From contig BLYE01000007.1 in NCBI GenBank assembly GCA_016586335.1, forward strand, positions 912,019 to 976,018: 64,000 bases of DNA, read 5' to 3'. Position numbers and translations under genes: made by a program. This document shows, in pieces, positions 18,967 through 29,365 of this stretch. Source of the DNA: Nitzschia putrida (taxonomy: Eukaryota; Bacillariophyta; Bacillariophyceae; Bacillariales; Bacillariaceae). Below the pieces are notes generated by a model. That model was not told the DNA's origin. It saw nothing but the letters and a program-made list of their open reading frames with translations, and made no database searches. The stretch's first letter is position 1, and each line of letters opens with the position of its first letter.

Positions 18967-20922
18967 TTAGCTGTGGCTCTGGGCTTGGCAGTTCTCTCCA
19001 TTTCGGCAACAGTGGCTGCAACAGTGACAGTAAAGAATGCTCTCATCCAAGCAGTCTGCACTGAAGATGATGCTTTCCAGGTCAATGGGATCAATCGCAT
19101 CCAATACACTGCATAGGCTTTCGGAGACAGTTCCCGTCAGATAGTTACCCTCAAGTCGGAGTTTGATGAGTTCATCGTCCAAATTGCTGATGAAACCGTA
19201 TGGAATGGTACCCGTCAAGAGGTTGTTTCTCAAATCCAAAATCTCCAAGTGATCCCAACTGGCAGCCTCGTCACTTGGAATGGAGCCTGACAGCTTGTTG
19301 CCCTTTAGATAGACATACTCAGGACTCACACCCTCAGTACCTTGTGGGAGGGATCCTGTCAAACTAGCTCCTTCCATGTTCAAGGTCTCAAATCCGTCAA
19401 GTGCCCAAAGGCCGAGGGGAATAGTACCAGTAATGAGGTGGGCTTCTTGCATATCGAAGGTATGTAGGCTGCTAAGATTCATCAACGTTGATGGCAGTGA
19501 CCCTGAGAGGGATGTATAGCCTCCGAGAAACTCAACCAAAAGAGCCAGGCTCCCGATCTCTGTGGGGAGAGTACCTACCAGTCCTGTATTGTTCTCAAAA
19601 CGGAGATTTGTCAAATCGGTCAACAGACCAATTTCTGTCGGGAGAGTTCCCTGAAGGTTGTTGGAGTCCATGGCTAGCTTTCCAATTTTTGCCCCGGATG
19701 GTGGATTCACGCTGATGGAGCTGCTGGGAGTCGTACGAAGGTGTCGGCTGTCGTCCGGAGGGCTGCACATGTCCCCGGGGTACCAATTGCAAACAGTCAC
19801 TGAGTTATTCAGCCAACCAGTGTTGACGTTCCAGGTGTCTCCTCCTGTTGCGTAGTAGAGAGTAACCAGAACAAACCTTTCCAAGACCAAATCTTCGTCT
19901 GCAGAGACACCCGCATCTTCCAGCCAATAAAATGCCTTCGAGGACGGCGCCAGGGAATCTTCCCCCAACTCTGGGACATGAAGTGACAAATAGTCAAAAA
20001 GTGACATTGGCGTGTGTGAGTTGGTAGGAGCTCCGGTTGGTGGTGTGGTCGGGGACACACTCGGACTATCCTGGTCCAATGCGCTGGAACTACTGGCAGA
20101 ATTGTCCCTGATAACTCCGAAATAGATCCCAGCAACGGCTGCCCCAACCAACAGAACGCCACAAAAGAAGGCAAAACAAATAGACGTGAATAGAGTCGAG
20201 GATACTTGTTCCCTGGACTTCTTGTCATTCATTTGGTCCTCCTCATTTTTAAGGCCCATCTCGTTGCGGCTTGCAGATGAGGGAACTTCAGCGTCCATAC
20301 CAACAACTTGAGCCACCACAGCTTCGGAAATGAGTTGACGCCGGACTTCCATTTCCAAGTCATCCCGGGCAACCGCAGTGGCGGTAGTGACGGACGGAAT
20401 TCTTGCATCTGGGTCATCCGCATCATAAAAGGGAGGAGGCGAAATGGTGTACTCCACATGTGAGGTTTCATTTTCCAGCCCCGCCACTCGAACAGCTCCA
20501 ACGGGTGTCATTGTCATGGTTCGTTGGTCTGGAAGCTGGCCTGGAGAAATGGTATGTCCTGAGGACTGCCTGTACCCTTGTTTGGAATCCGCCGCGGCTG
20601 CTCTGCGGCTGGAGCGGAAATCCCGGGAGCTCCCTTTGTGCGAAGACGACTTGGACAACTTGGTCGAATTCCCCAAAGAAGAAAAGGACTCGTTGGCATC
20701 CGGCAAACTCGCCCCTGCTTGGAGCCTCAATTCTCCACCTCGTTTGGATGGGGAAGATTGCGTCCTGAAGCTATCAACATTCCTTGACATTGCGGTACGA
20801 GTACTATTACTGTTGCCAACAAAAGAACCCTCTGTCAACACAAGCGATGAGTCGTTTTCCCCTCTTCTCACCCGTTGGCTGCTAGAAGAGGCAGCTTTCA
20901 GCTTGGAATCTTTTGTTGCCAT
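18967..20922 (-). CDS. type II LRR membrane protein, array member 1
   Basis: 651 aa from the ATG at 20920-20922; that start is chosen because MATKDSKLKAxSSS aligns with METKDSKFKAxSSS of member 2, although the frame is open further upstream. Order: Ser-rich disordered region; DANESFSSLG (76-85); GAVRVAGLE (142-150); TATAVARDDLEMEVRRQL (180-197); transmembrane helix (~244-270); Ser/Thr/Pro linker; LRR N-terminal cap with CNWYPGDMC (378-386); about eight LRRs of the plant GTIP/GTLP type; and a C-terminal CHCCSHCCRNGENC cluster. It is predicted to be a single-pass plasma-membrane protein with outside LRRs that could bind a peptide, glycan or partner cell. No kinase or other enzyme domain is present, so signalling needs a partner. 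Ligand and role are unknown. Confidence 0.88.
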   Translation of the reverse strand: MATKDSKLKAASSSSQRVRRGENDSSLVLTEGSFVGNSNSTRTAMSRNVDSFRTQSSPSKRGGELRLQAGASLPDANESFSSLGNSTKLSKSSSHKGSSRDFRSSRRAAAADSKQGYRQSSGHTISPGQLPDQRTMTMTPVGAVRVAGLENETSHVEYTISPPPFYDADDPDARIPSVTTATAVARDDLEMEVRRQLISEAVVAQVVGMDAEVPSSASRNEMGLKNEEDQMNDKKSREQVSSTLFTSICFAFFCGVLLVGAAVAGIYFGVIRDNSASSSSALDQDSPSVSPTTPPTGAPTNSHTPMSLFDYLSLHVPELGEDSLAPSSKAFYWLEDAGVSADEDLVLERFVLVTLYYATGGDTWNVNTGWLNNSVTVCNWYPGDMCSPPDDSRHLRTTPSSSISVNPPSGAKIGKLAMDSNNLQGTLPTEIGLLTDLTNLRFENNTGLVGTLPTEIGSLALLVEFLGGYTSLSGSLPSTLMNLSSLHTFDMQEAHLITGTIPLGLWALDGFETLNMEGASLTGSLPQGTEGVSPEYVYLKGNKLSGSIPSDEAASWDHLEILDLRNNLLTGTIPYGFISNLDDELIKLRLEGNYLTGTVSESLCSVLDAIDPIDLESIIFSADCLDESILYCHCCSHCCRNGENCQAQSHS

Positions 20923-22661
20923 GGTGGGTTTGTTGTTGTGTACTAGTAGTTCGCAAATGAAGTAGCACGAGTGCCAAAACGCTTTTTCTCTGGTGTAGTC
21001 AGAGTTCTGGTGGCTGGTGGTTAACGCCGCCACATTCATCACTACTACTAGTACTAATACTTCTTCTGTTCCTCCTGCCGATGTGGGCAATAACTAGCAA
21101 TTCCAAACCTATTCGCAGATATAGATCGAAGGAGTTCCTAAGTCGATAAGCACATCGGTTAGGTCGTAGACAATACGTAGCCTGGTACAAACGAGGTTTT
21201 CGAGCTATTTTGACCAAAATGACCTCATATCTGACCAGTTAGACTAAAATCTCAACGCCAGTTTCCCAAATCTCTGCCGTTGTTTTGCCACAACAATGGA
21301 GCACAGATGATAATCCCTTCCTACATGCTCATACTACAAGACACAATCGAGTCCAAAATTTGAACAAGAGGTGGTTGTGACTGCTAAGACTTCTGAGAAG
21401 TAATATATTAACAAATTGTTTTGGAACCGAAAGCTCTCGTAGTAGTACTTGTCATCATCATAGCATCGTCATAGCCTTGTGCAAAGACTGGTGTTGCCTG
21501 CCTCTTTTTCCCACCACCACTGAAAAATTCCCCAAACTTGGCCTCAACCAACCCCTTCTCTAGTAGACTTTGTTCAATGCCGAGTAGCTTTGACAAAGAA
21601 CAGTAATCATCGTCTCCGTTTGGCAGATAGATGCAATACCAACATGCATCGGCCTTCTTGGGGCACCCCCTCAAGAAGTGCCAAGGGCATCACGAAACCT
21701 ATCTAAGTAAGGCGGACGAGGCGGAAAATATGTTAGTGTATATAATAAGGAACAGTTTGACAAAGTGGGTCGCCTTACTCATCGTATATTGATTGCAATT
21801 GGGCGTTGCAAACCTTGGGGACCTGAAGCAACAAAGATGCCGATGTTGGTGTCCAAATCAGGTACACGTTTTACGGGCTCTACGTTATCCGTGAATGTCT
21901 CGTGATAGACCACAAGCGTTGGTTGACTCTTTTGAATGATCGAAAACGGACGAAAACATACGTTATGTACCAGGGCTACGTATTGTTCACGAAGGTCATC
22001 AAAACTAACCGATGTGAAGTGATCCAAAGTGGGACTTCAGCGGCATATATCGACATTCCACTCGTTGTTGTCATTCATGCCCCAAAGCATTTTGACTGGT
22101 CAACACCAACGGAACAACATCATCATTGTTCGCTTTCATCCGCCGCCGTTCACATCATCATCATCTATTATGAAGACCATCGGCGTGCGAGTGCTAGTCC
22201 TTTGTCAACTGCGCTGATGAGAGGACGTACATAGTTGCACAAACCACTGAAAAATAATATCACATCAATGGTATGCACAAACAGCAAAATCAAATACTAG
22301 TGATACCAGAACTGCAGTAGTGGGAGGGCGATGTGAACAAAGGTGAACAAAGAAACCGAAACCTTCAAAAGAATTCCAAGTGTTCGGAAATGTCTCCATC
22401 ACAAGAGTGGTCCCATTCAAAAGCCTCCATTCCATGCCAGAGAAGAGTAGCGAAACCAGATCTGAAAGAAAAGAACCTTGGAGAGAATGTCAAGTCCAGC
22501 AGCGCCACCAGGACCAACTCTACTACGTCCCCCTCGTCAACAAGTCGTCCACCATGGAGGCACTACCTACCACGAGTAGAGAGGAAGATTACAAATGCTT
22601 CCTAGGTATCTAATGCAGTTATGTAGTTGGGACGGGTATCTTGGAAGGCCAAAGCAAATCA
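20923..22661. other. intergenic region with two weak minus-strand frames
   Basis: About 1.7 kb between array members 1 and 2. Minus frames 21408-21674 (88 codons, includes ACWYCIYLPNGDDDYCSLS) and 21779-22027 (82 codons, includes LVVYHETFTDNVEPVKRV) read like protein but start without ATG, lie in different frames and match nothing I know; they may be exons or remnants of a decayed gene. A 25-bp stretch at 22024-22048 recurs with three mismatches at 24869-24893. Confidence 0.35.
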
Positions 22662-24647
22662 TTACTGAGGTCGACAATTCCCCCCATCCTGGCAACAGTA
22701 GGTACAACATTCACAGCTGAGGCTACTGTCCAAGCAATCGGCGCTGACAATGAAGCTTTCCAGCGCACTGGAATCGATGGCATTCAAACGGCTACAGAGA
22801 TCTACCGAGACAGTTCCCGATAGATTGTTGCCTTCCAGTCGGAGTTGAACGAGATCATTATTCAGATTGTTGATGAAACCATAGGGAATGGTCCCAGTTA
22901 GATGGTTGTATCTCAAATCCAGAATCTCCAATTGATCCCAGCTTGCTGCGTCTTCAGTTGGAATCGATCCCGAGAGGTTGTTGCCCTTGAGCAAGACAAC
23001 GGCAGGGCTGGCACCACCGGTTGCAGTGGGTAGAGACCCTGACAAACTGGCTCCCTCCAGATTCAGGAACTCTAAACTATCTAGAGTCCAAAGTCCCACC
23101 GGAATGGTTCCAGTTATGAGTGAAGCGTCTTCCATATCGAACTTGCGCAGATTCGTAAGCTCTACCAGTGTCGATGGCAGTGTCCCTGTGAGGGATGTAT
23201 AGCCACCGAGGAACTCACCCAAAAGCGAGAGATTCCCGATCTCGGTCGGAATCGTTCCGACCAAGCCTGTATTGTTCTTGACATGCAGGGTTGTCAAATC
23301 GGTCAAGAGACCAATCTCTGTAGGAAAAGTTCCCTGAAGGTTGATGTCATCAATATCCAACTTCTGGAGTTTTACACTAGTTGATGAACTCTGACTGAAA
23401 CTGCTGCCGGTAGTAGTGGTACGGAGGCTTCGGTAGTTGCTGTCATCTGGGGAACTGCACATACCACCGGGATACCAATCACAAATATCAACAGAAGTGT
23501 CCAGCCAACCGGTGTTGATGAGCCATGTATCCCCTCCAGTGGCATAATATACTGTGACCAGAACGAATGTTTCCAACACCATGTCGTCGGTGGCAGTAAT
23601 TCCTTCATCTTCAAGCCAACGGAGGGCCATTGTTGATGGCGCCTGAGCGTCTTGCCCCAAATCTGGAACATAGGCTGACAAGAATTCGAAAAGCAGAGAT
23701 TCAGAGCTCTCGTCGACTGGAGTACTTGGATTGGAAGGAGCTCCTGTGGGGGTAGCTACAGGTGGTTGGCTTTCGTTGGGACTTCCACCCTGATTCCCTG
23801 TATCCAACGCGCTTGAGGTCCCACCAGAACTGTTGTCCCACAAAACTCCAAAAAACACACCAACAACGATTGCCCCTACAAGCAAAACTCCGCAAAAGAA
23901 GGCGAGACAAAGAGATGTGTAATGAGGGGAGACTTTGGACTGTGACTTTTCATCGGGTTGGACTACTGTCTTGGTGCTAACCTCTTCACGGTTAGGTGAC
24001 ATGGGAGCCTCAGGATCCACAGCTACCACCTGAGCCATCACGGCCTCAGACATCAGTTGACGACGGACTTCCATTTCCAAGTCATCCCTGGCAATGGCTG
24101 TGGCAGTGGCGACGGACGGAATTCGAGCATCGTCCACATCGTCCTCTGCAGAATGCAACGGAGGAGAAACAGTATAATCAACGCTCATCGCTTCGTGTCC
24201 AATTCCGGACACTCGAACAGCTCCAAGAGGGGGTAAGGCTTGTTCTTCGTGAAGAACATGGCCCGATGGAATGCCACTGTTTCCCGAATTCTTCCTTTCA
24301 TCTCTTTTGCTAGCTCCCTTCTTGTTTGAACCGGTGGACCCCTTACGGCTCGATCGAAAATCTCGGGCGCTTCCCTTATGCGAAGAAGTCGACATATTGA
24401 TGGAACTTCCCAACGAAGAGAAAGATTCATTGGCCTCGGGCAAGCTTGCAGCCTCGTGGAGTCTCAATGGATCAGCTTCTTTGGATGAGAATTTCTTGGG
24501 GGTAGTATCATCATCTTGCCGGATCATCGCGGCGGCGCTGCTAGTATCCAACGAAGTCCCAGTCGTAACAAGCATTGAATTGTCTCCTCTTCTCTCGCGT
24601 CGATTGCTTGAAGAGAGAGCTTTGAACTTAGAATCTTTCGTTTCCAT
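22662..24647 (-). CDS. type II LRR membrane protein, array member 2
   Basis: 661 aa from the ATG at 24645-24647; the upstream open frame is ignored because homology to member 1 starts at METKDSK. It is the closest relative of member 1: shared EANESFSSLG, SHKGSxRDFRSSRK, GAVRVSGIG (142-150), TATAIARDDLEMEVRRQL (181-198) and the membrane helix LAFFCGVLLVGAIVVGVFFG (~243-270). The LRR cap has CDWYPGGMC. The repeats run through GTFPTEIGLLTDL and GTIPTEIGNLSLL and end with a NLSGTV repeat. The C-terminus is CECCTYCCQDGGNC. Several NxS/T sequons lie in the predicted outside part. The linker after the membrane is rich in Pro/Thr/Ser. Function is inferred only from the architecture (surface recognition). 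Confidence 0.88.
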   Translation of the reverse strand: METKDSKFKALSSSNRRERRGDNSMLVTTGTSLDTSSAAAMIRQDDDTTPKKFSSKEADPLRLHEAASLPEANESFSSLGSSINMSTSSHKGSARDFRSSRKGSTGSNKKGASKRDERKNSGNSGIPSGHVLHEEQALPPLGAVRVSGIGHEAMSVDYTVSPPLHSAEDDVDDARIPSVATATAIARDDLEMEVRRQLMSEAVMAQVVAVDPEAPMSPNREEVSTKTVVQPDEKSQSKVSPHYTSLCLAFFCGVLLVGAIVVGVFFGVLWDNSSGGTSSALDTGNQGGSPNESQPPVATPTGAPSNPSTPVDESSESLLFEFLSAYVPDLGQDAQAPSTMALRWLEDEGITATDDMVLETFVLVTVYYATGGDTWLINTGWLDTSVDICDWYPGGMCSSPDDSNYRSLRTTTTGSSFSQSSSTSVKLQKLDIDDINLQGTFPTEIGLLTDLTTLHVKNNTGLVGTIPTEIGNLSLLGEFLGGYTSLTGTLPSTLVELTNLRKFDMEDASLITGTIPVGLWTLDSLEFLNLEGASLSGSLPTATGGASPAVVLLKGNNLSGSIPTEDAASWDQLEILDLRYNHLTGTIPYGFINNLNNDLVQLRLEGNNLSGTVSVDLCSRLNAIDSSALESFIVSADCLDSSLSCECCTYCCQDGGNCRPQ

Positions 24648-25203
24648 TTTGGTTGTACCGTACACTCTATGCAACAGATTTCGGACAAAATTGTGATCTT
24701 CACAATTTTGGCAAGAATGATCCCTGGTGTGGCGGCGGAGCGTTAGCCCTGCTCGTGTCATTAAATCATCCTGCGAGTGGGCACTATGTATTCCGTACCG
24801 ACGACATAGAAAAAGCCACAAACAACATGGAAAATCCTGATCCATCGACTTCCAAACCAATAAGTGAACCAAAGTGGGACTAGTGCGGCATATGAAATCC
24901 CACATTAAATTCTCCTTGCAGGCAAATTGGTACTTAATGATATCCTTGATCATTGCTTGGCACTGGTCACAGTTAGTAGTAGTAACTTCGCAAAACGACG
25001 TGCCGCTGCCACTTCGTCGGCCGCCAACAGCGTGATCCGCAGAACGACAGCCATGATGTTGATGGAATTGAGGACAAGCAATGGAGAGAGACGATGATCA
25101 CAAAAACAACAATGCAGAGGTCAACATGGATGCGATCAGAAACAAAGTCATGACACGAATCGAATCCTGAGAGGTTTGAGAACTTGCGAGGTTCTAGTAC
25201 TCT
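24648..25203. other. array spacer 2/3
   Basis: About 550 bp, the promoter side of member 2 and 3' side of member 3. It contains the second copy (24869-24893) of the 25-bp element. No gene seen. Confidence 0.45.
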
Positions 25204-27063
25204 TTAGGAGCAGTTGTTCCCGTCGGTGCAACAAAGTGTGCAACATCCACACATCAAGTCATCACCGTTGCAATCTACAACGAATTCATACCCGTTATTC
25301 TCAGTTGCATTGATTCCACCCAGTAATGCTTCAAAACTTGTGCATACTGCTTCTGGTACCACTCCAGTAAACTGGTTGCCTTCTAACCTCAGCACTTCCA
25401 ACCTGTCCTCCCACAGTCGATACAGTGCTTCAGGAATGGTTCCCGACAATTGATTGTGGGACAAGTCAAGGGCATTTAACTGCAAACCCCACTCGCCGTT
25501 GTCTGGCATAGGAATCGTCCCAGTAAGGTTGTTGTAGGCTACGTACGCGCCTTCGGGACTCCTTTTGGTTTCAGGAAGTGACCCCGTAAGGCCAATACCT
25601 TCCAAATACACATTCTTGATCCTCTCGGCAGCCCACACACTTTCAGGGATGGTTCCATGGAGGGAAGAATGCGACAAATGTAACGATTTCAGATAATCCA
25701 AGTCTCCAATTTCAGTAGGAATCGTTCCAGTTAGCGACGTTCTTCCAGCAAAGAAATCCTCCAAGACGGAAAGCAATCCAATTTCGGTAGGTATAGTCCC
25801 TGTCAAACCCTCATTACCATATAAGAGTAGCGAATCTAGATCTGAAAGGAGTGCAATCTCGGAAGGAATGGTTCCTCTCAGATTGTTGCTCATCAAATTT
25901 AGAGACAGGACAGAATTCACTCCCTCGTCCAGCCTCCTGCGTTTTCGATCCACAATAGGTTCACCAGAAAGGGGAAGATCACAAATACTTCCTGGATACC
26001 ACTGACAGACAGGGTATTCTGCGTCTAGCCAATAGTCGTTGACGATCCAATTTGGTCCATCGGTGGCATAGTATAGTGTCACGAGAGCAAACGTTTCCAG
26101 CAGCAATGGAGAGAGCGGAGTAAACTCGTTGTGACTCATCCATTGCAATGCTCTGTACTGGGCCGTGTCGGATGTTGCAACATCAGGTGCATATTGCGTC
26201 AAGAACTGCAACAGAACTCGGTTGATACTGTCTGGGAATCCAAACTCTGTGGGTGCCGACGTGGGGGGCTCGGGTGGGTGGGTACCTGCATCTATGGGTG
26301 GAGGATCATCCTTGCCACCCACCACGGCAACGACAACTCCCACAATGGCACCTCCAATAATAATCAAACATACAGCCGCAAGCAGAAGGATAGAACCACT
26401 TTTACGTTGGGGTTCTGCAGATTCGGGTGGGTGTTTGGAGGAGTCCACTGGCACTACTTCCGCCACAATCGTTTCTGCCATGATCTGACGGCGCACATCA
26501 TTTTCCAAATCGTCTCTGGAAACAGCCGTGGCGGTCACAGACCCGGCAATATCATTGTTGTTCCCGGTATCTACCGACACCGACGATGATGCTGTAGACT
26601 GGCCTTGGAAACTACCTCCAACCACAACTGTACCTGGCCCAGTTATTCTACTTGCTGCCATACCAGAAACCCGAACAGCTCCAACAGGCTCAGTCTCATT
26701 GAAATTGGCAGATTCTAAATCAGGAGAAGCTTCCGAGACAACTTGTTGGCTACTAACCGCTCCAGGTCGAGTCGCTCGAGGGCCTCGCGATCCTCCCTTT
26801 TCCATCCTGCTGGCCCTGAGCCTTGCTTCCGCTTCTCTACTGGAAGAGGATGCGGAAGTTTGGGTTTGTAATGTTGGCAAAGAGGCTACGCTTGACGAGC
26901 CGGTCTCTGTGGGAGCCATGGGAGGTTCCATGGGCCGAGAAGAATCATCGACATCATTCCTCAATGCTGTGCTGCCACCATTGGAAGTGTCACGCACAAA
27001 AGATACCCCTGGTACCGTTGCCCTTGGGCCTTGTCCTCTTCCTTTGCCGTCCCTTTTGCTCAT
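25204..27063 (-). CDS. type II LRR membrane protein, array member 3
   Basis: 619 aa from the ATG at 27061-27063; homology to member 4 begins at MSKRDGKGRG. The N-terminal region holds two copies of a PRATxPGxV motif (13-20 and 95-103), then GAVRVSGMA (128-136), TATAVSRDDLENDVRRQI (177-194) and AEVVPVD. A basic QRKSGS precedes the membrane helix (~224-249), predicting an inside N-terminus. Outside: TLYYATDGPNWIVNDYW, cap CQWYPGSIC, then about eight repeats with strong LTGTIPTEIG spacing, including the FFAGxTSLTGTIP repeat found in members 3, 4 and 7. The C-terminal cluster is CGCCTLCCTDGNNC, directly at the end. It is closest to member 4. A recognition role is inferred; the ligand is unknown. 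Confidence 0.88.
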   Translation of the reverse strand: MSKRDGKGRGQGPRATVPGVSFVRDTSNGGSTALRNDVDDSSRPMEPPMAPTETGSSSVASLPTLQTQTSASSSSREAEARLRASRMEKGGSRGPRATRPGAVSSQQVVSEASPDLESANFNETEPVGAVRVSGMAASRITGPGTVVVGGSFQGQSTASSSVSVDTGNNNDIAGSVTATAVSRDDLENDVRRQIMAETIVAEVVPVDSSKHPPESAEPQRKSGSILLLAAVCLIIIGGAIVGVVVAVVGGKDDPPPIDAGTHPPEPPTSAPTEFGFPDSINRVLLQFLTQYAPDVATSDTAQYRALQWMSHNEFTPLSPLLLETFALVTLYYATDGPNWIVNDYWLDAEYPVCQWYPGSICDLPLSGEPIVDRKRRRLDEGVNSVLSLNLMSNNLRGTIPSEIALLSDLDSLLLYGNEGLTGTIPTEIGLLSVLEDFFAGRTSLTGTIPTEIGDLDYLKSLHLSHSSLHGTIPESVWAAERIKNVYLEGIGLTGSLPETKRSPEGAYVAYNNLTGTIPMPDNGEWGLQLNALDLSHNQLSGTIPEALYRLWEDRLEVLRLEGNQFTGVVPEAVCTSFEALLGGINATENNGYEFVVDCNGDDLMCGCCTLCCTDGNNCS

Positions 27064-27553
27064 TTTGTCGGAAGTTTCAGTATTTGGTTGATGCGGTCCT
27101 TCAAACAAACTCGAAGGAGAGCGGAAGTACTGATGGTTGAAAAGCAACGACGGACTTTGTGCATAAAATGAAAGGGTCGTCAAACATGCATGCAGTCTTT
27201 ACAGGAAATCGGATTCTGGCAACCAACCAATCAAATTCTCAGAAGTTATCTTTGGACCAATCATATGCACTACATATTGGGTCTTCATGGAGACAGTGAC
27301 GATCTCAGGTACAAAAACATGTTGTTCGTATTCCTCCACCAACAACCTACTCGTAGACTATCCAACACTATCTTGATTAAAACTTGAATTTAGTTGACAG
27401 TCGAACAACCTTTAGTGCTCCTACTAACGTTAGTGGGAGCAAACAACTAAACACACAAAGGTATTCCTACTAGATATAAACATAACAATCACCTCCACAG
27501 AAAACTAAAAATGATGAAAAACCTCTGGAAAGAGGCTAGCTACCGGTACCGAG
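27064..27553. other. array spacer 3/4
   Basis: 490 bp. It contains a 12-bp perfect palindrome ACTAACGTTAGT (27423-27434), also present inside the palindrome at 10375. No gene. Confidence 0.45.
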
Positions 27554-29365
27554 CTACGAACAATTGCTTCCATTGGTGCAGCAAAGAGTGCAACATGAAC
27601 ATACAGCTTCATCCCCATTGCAATCGACAACAAACTCGTACTCCTCCTGTTGGGTGGACGTGAGTCCGTCCAATACGGACTGAAAACTAGAGCAAACAGC
27701 TTCTGGCACAACACCCGAGAATTGGTTTCCTTCCAATCTCAGTACTTCCAATTGACCATCCCACAAACCATGTATTACCTCTGGAATGGTTCCCGTCAAC
27801 ATATTATGCGACAAATCCAGTACATCCAGCTGTCCGCCCCATCTCGCATCGGTTGGAATCGTTCCCGAAATATTATTATACGCCAAATATACATCCTGTG
27901 GACTCCGTTGAGCTTGGGGAAGGGTCCCTGTGAGGCCAATTCCTTCCAAATACAGATTCTGGATCCTGTCGGCAACCCACAACTCTTCTGGGATGGTACC
28001 ACTGAGACCTGTGGCATACTTGAGGTGCAACGTGTATAGATATTCCATATTGCCCATTTCCGTAGGAATCGTACCCGTCAGAGATGTTTCTCCGGCAAAG
28101 AAATCCCCCAGGTTGGAAAGCAATCCAATTTCGGTCGGGATGGTTCCGGTCAAACCTTGGTTCCCATGGAAAATGAGCCAATCCAAATCGGAAAGGAGGG
28201 CAATCTCCGAAGGGATTGTTCCTCGCAGATTGTTTTCTGTCAAATCTAATACTTGGATCACATCGTTGCTATCGTCGAGTCTTCTGTGCCGCATTCGATC
28301 GACGGGAGGCTTGCCAGTTGGAGCCTGGTCACACATATCACCAGGATACCATTGGCAGACGGAATACTCTGAGTCCAGCCAATGATCGTTGTTCGTCCAA
28401 TTGGGCCCATCGGTCGAATAGTATAGCGTCACGAGAGCAAACGTTTCTAACAGCAACGGAGTGAGGGGAGTATAGTCGTTGGCATTGACCCAAACCAAGG
28501 CCTTGTATTGGGCAGAGTCGGGTGATGTTGTAATGTCAGGAGCTCGCTCCGACAGGTATTCCAAAAGAGCACTACTGATATCTTGATTGAAACCAACCAC
28601 GGTTGGTGCCGAAGTGGGTGGCGAAGGCTGGTTGGTGCCAGTAGTTGATGTGCTATCTTTGCCCCCGGCCACGGCCACCACAACTCCAACAATGGCTCCT
28701 CCAATGATAATCAAGCAAACTGCAGCAAGCAAAAAGATGGAACCACTCTTTCGCTGAGGTTCGTCCATAGACGAGCGTTTGGACGCCTCTTCCACGGGTA
28801 CTACCTCAGCTATAATCGTTTCAGCCATAATCTGACGACGCACATCACTTTCCAGATCATCTCTAGAAACAGCAGTCGCAGTGACAGATCCAGGAATGCC
28901 ATTACTGCTTCCACCAGCGTCTGGATTATATACACTATTTCCACTGCCACCAATGATAACAGTCCCTGTTCCGTCGTTTCCACTACTTGCTCCCATTCCA
29001 GCAATTCGAACAGCACCGACATCCTCGGATGTCTCATTGAAACTACCAGTGCCGCTACCAGGAGAATATTTGCTATTAACGACTCCAGGAACGGTAGCCC
29101 TGACTCTCGGTCCTCCCTTGTCCATCCTACTTGCCCGAAGTCTGGCATCGGTTTCTTTACTGAAAGAGGCCGAAGAGGATTCTGTTTGGAATGCCGTTGT
29201 TGGTATGGCAGCAAAGTTAGAAGAGCTGGCTTCCATGGGAGGTTCCATGGGTCGAGACGAATCATCCAAATCACTCGTAATTAAATGGCTACGATCGTCA
29301 TGGATCAAGGCAACACCTGGCATGGTTGCCCTCGGGCCTCTACTTTTACCATCCCCTTTGTTCAT
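27554..29365 (-). CDS. type II LRR membrane protein, array member 4
   Basis: 603 aa; the first ATG (29363-29365) matches the start of member 3. PRATMPGV near 11-18 and VRATVPGVV near 88-96 repeat the motif seen twice in member 3; then GAVRIAGMG (117-125), TATAVSRDDLESDVRRQI (162-179), AEVVPVEE, a basic QRKSGS, and a membrane helix nearly identical to that of member 3 (~208-233). Outside: TLYYSTDGPNWTNNDHW, cap CQWYPGDMC, about eight GTIP repeats, C-terminal CSCCTLCCTNGSNC. Members 3 and 4 are the most recent-looking duplicate pair: membrane helix, cap and repeats are almost the same while the disordered N-terminal spacers differ. Confidence 0.88.
   Translation of the reverse strand: MNKGDGKSRGPRATMPGVALIHDDRSHLITSDLDDSSRPMEPPMEASSSNFAAIPTTAFQTESSSASFSKETDARLRASRMDKGGPRVRATVPGVVNSKYSPGSGTGSFNETSEDVGAVRIAGMGASSGNDGTGTVIIGGSGNSVYNPDAGGSSNGIPGSVTATAVSRDDLESDVRRQIMAETIIAEVVPVEEASKRSSMDEPQRKSGSIFLLAAVCLIIIGGAIVGVVVAVAGGKDSTSTTGTNQPSPPTSAPTVVGFNQDISSALLEYLSERAPDITTSPDSAQYKALVWVNANDYTPLTPLLLETFALVTLYYSTDGPNWTNNDHWLDSEYSVCQWYPGDMCDQAPTGKPPVDRMRHRRLDDSNDVIQVLDLTENNLRGTIPSEIALLSDLDWLIFHGNQGLTGTIPTEIGLLSNLGDFFAGETSLTGTIPTEMGNMEYLYTLHLKYATGLSGTIPEELWVADRIQNLYLEGIGLTGTLPQAQRSPQDVYLAYNNISGTIPTDARWGGQLDVLDLSHNMLTGTIPEVIHGLWDGQLEVLRLEGNQFSGVVPEAVCSSFQSVLDGLTSTQQEEYEFVVDCNGDEAVCSCCTLCCTNGSNCS

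Noticed and set aside
20923..21090. N-terminal extension of array member 1 above its chosen ATG
   Set aside because: The extension has no similarity to member 2, whereas homology begins exactly at MxTKDSK.
24648..24953. N-terminal extension of array member 2 above its chosen ATG
   Set aside because: Cys-rich, unlike the family, and absent from member 1; probably 5' UTR in an open frame.
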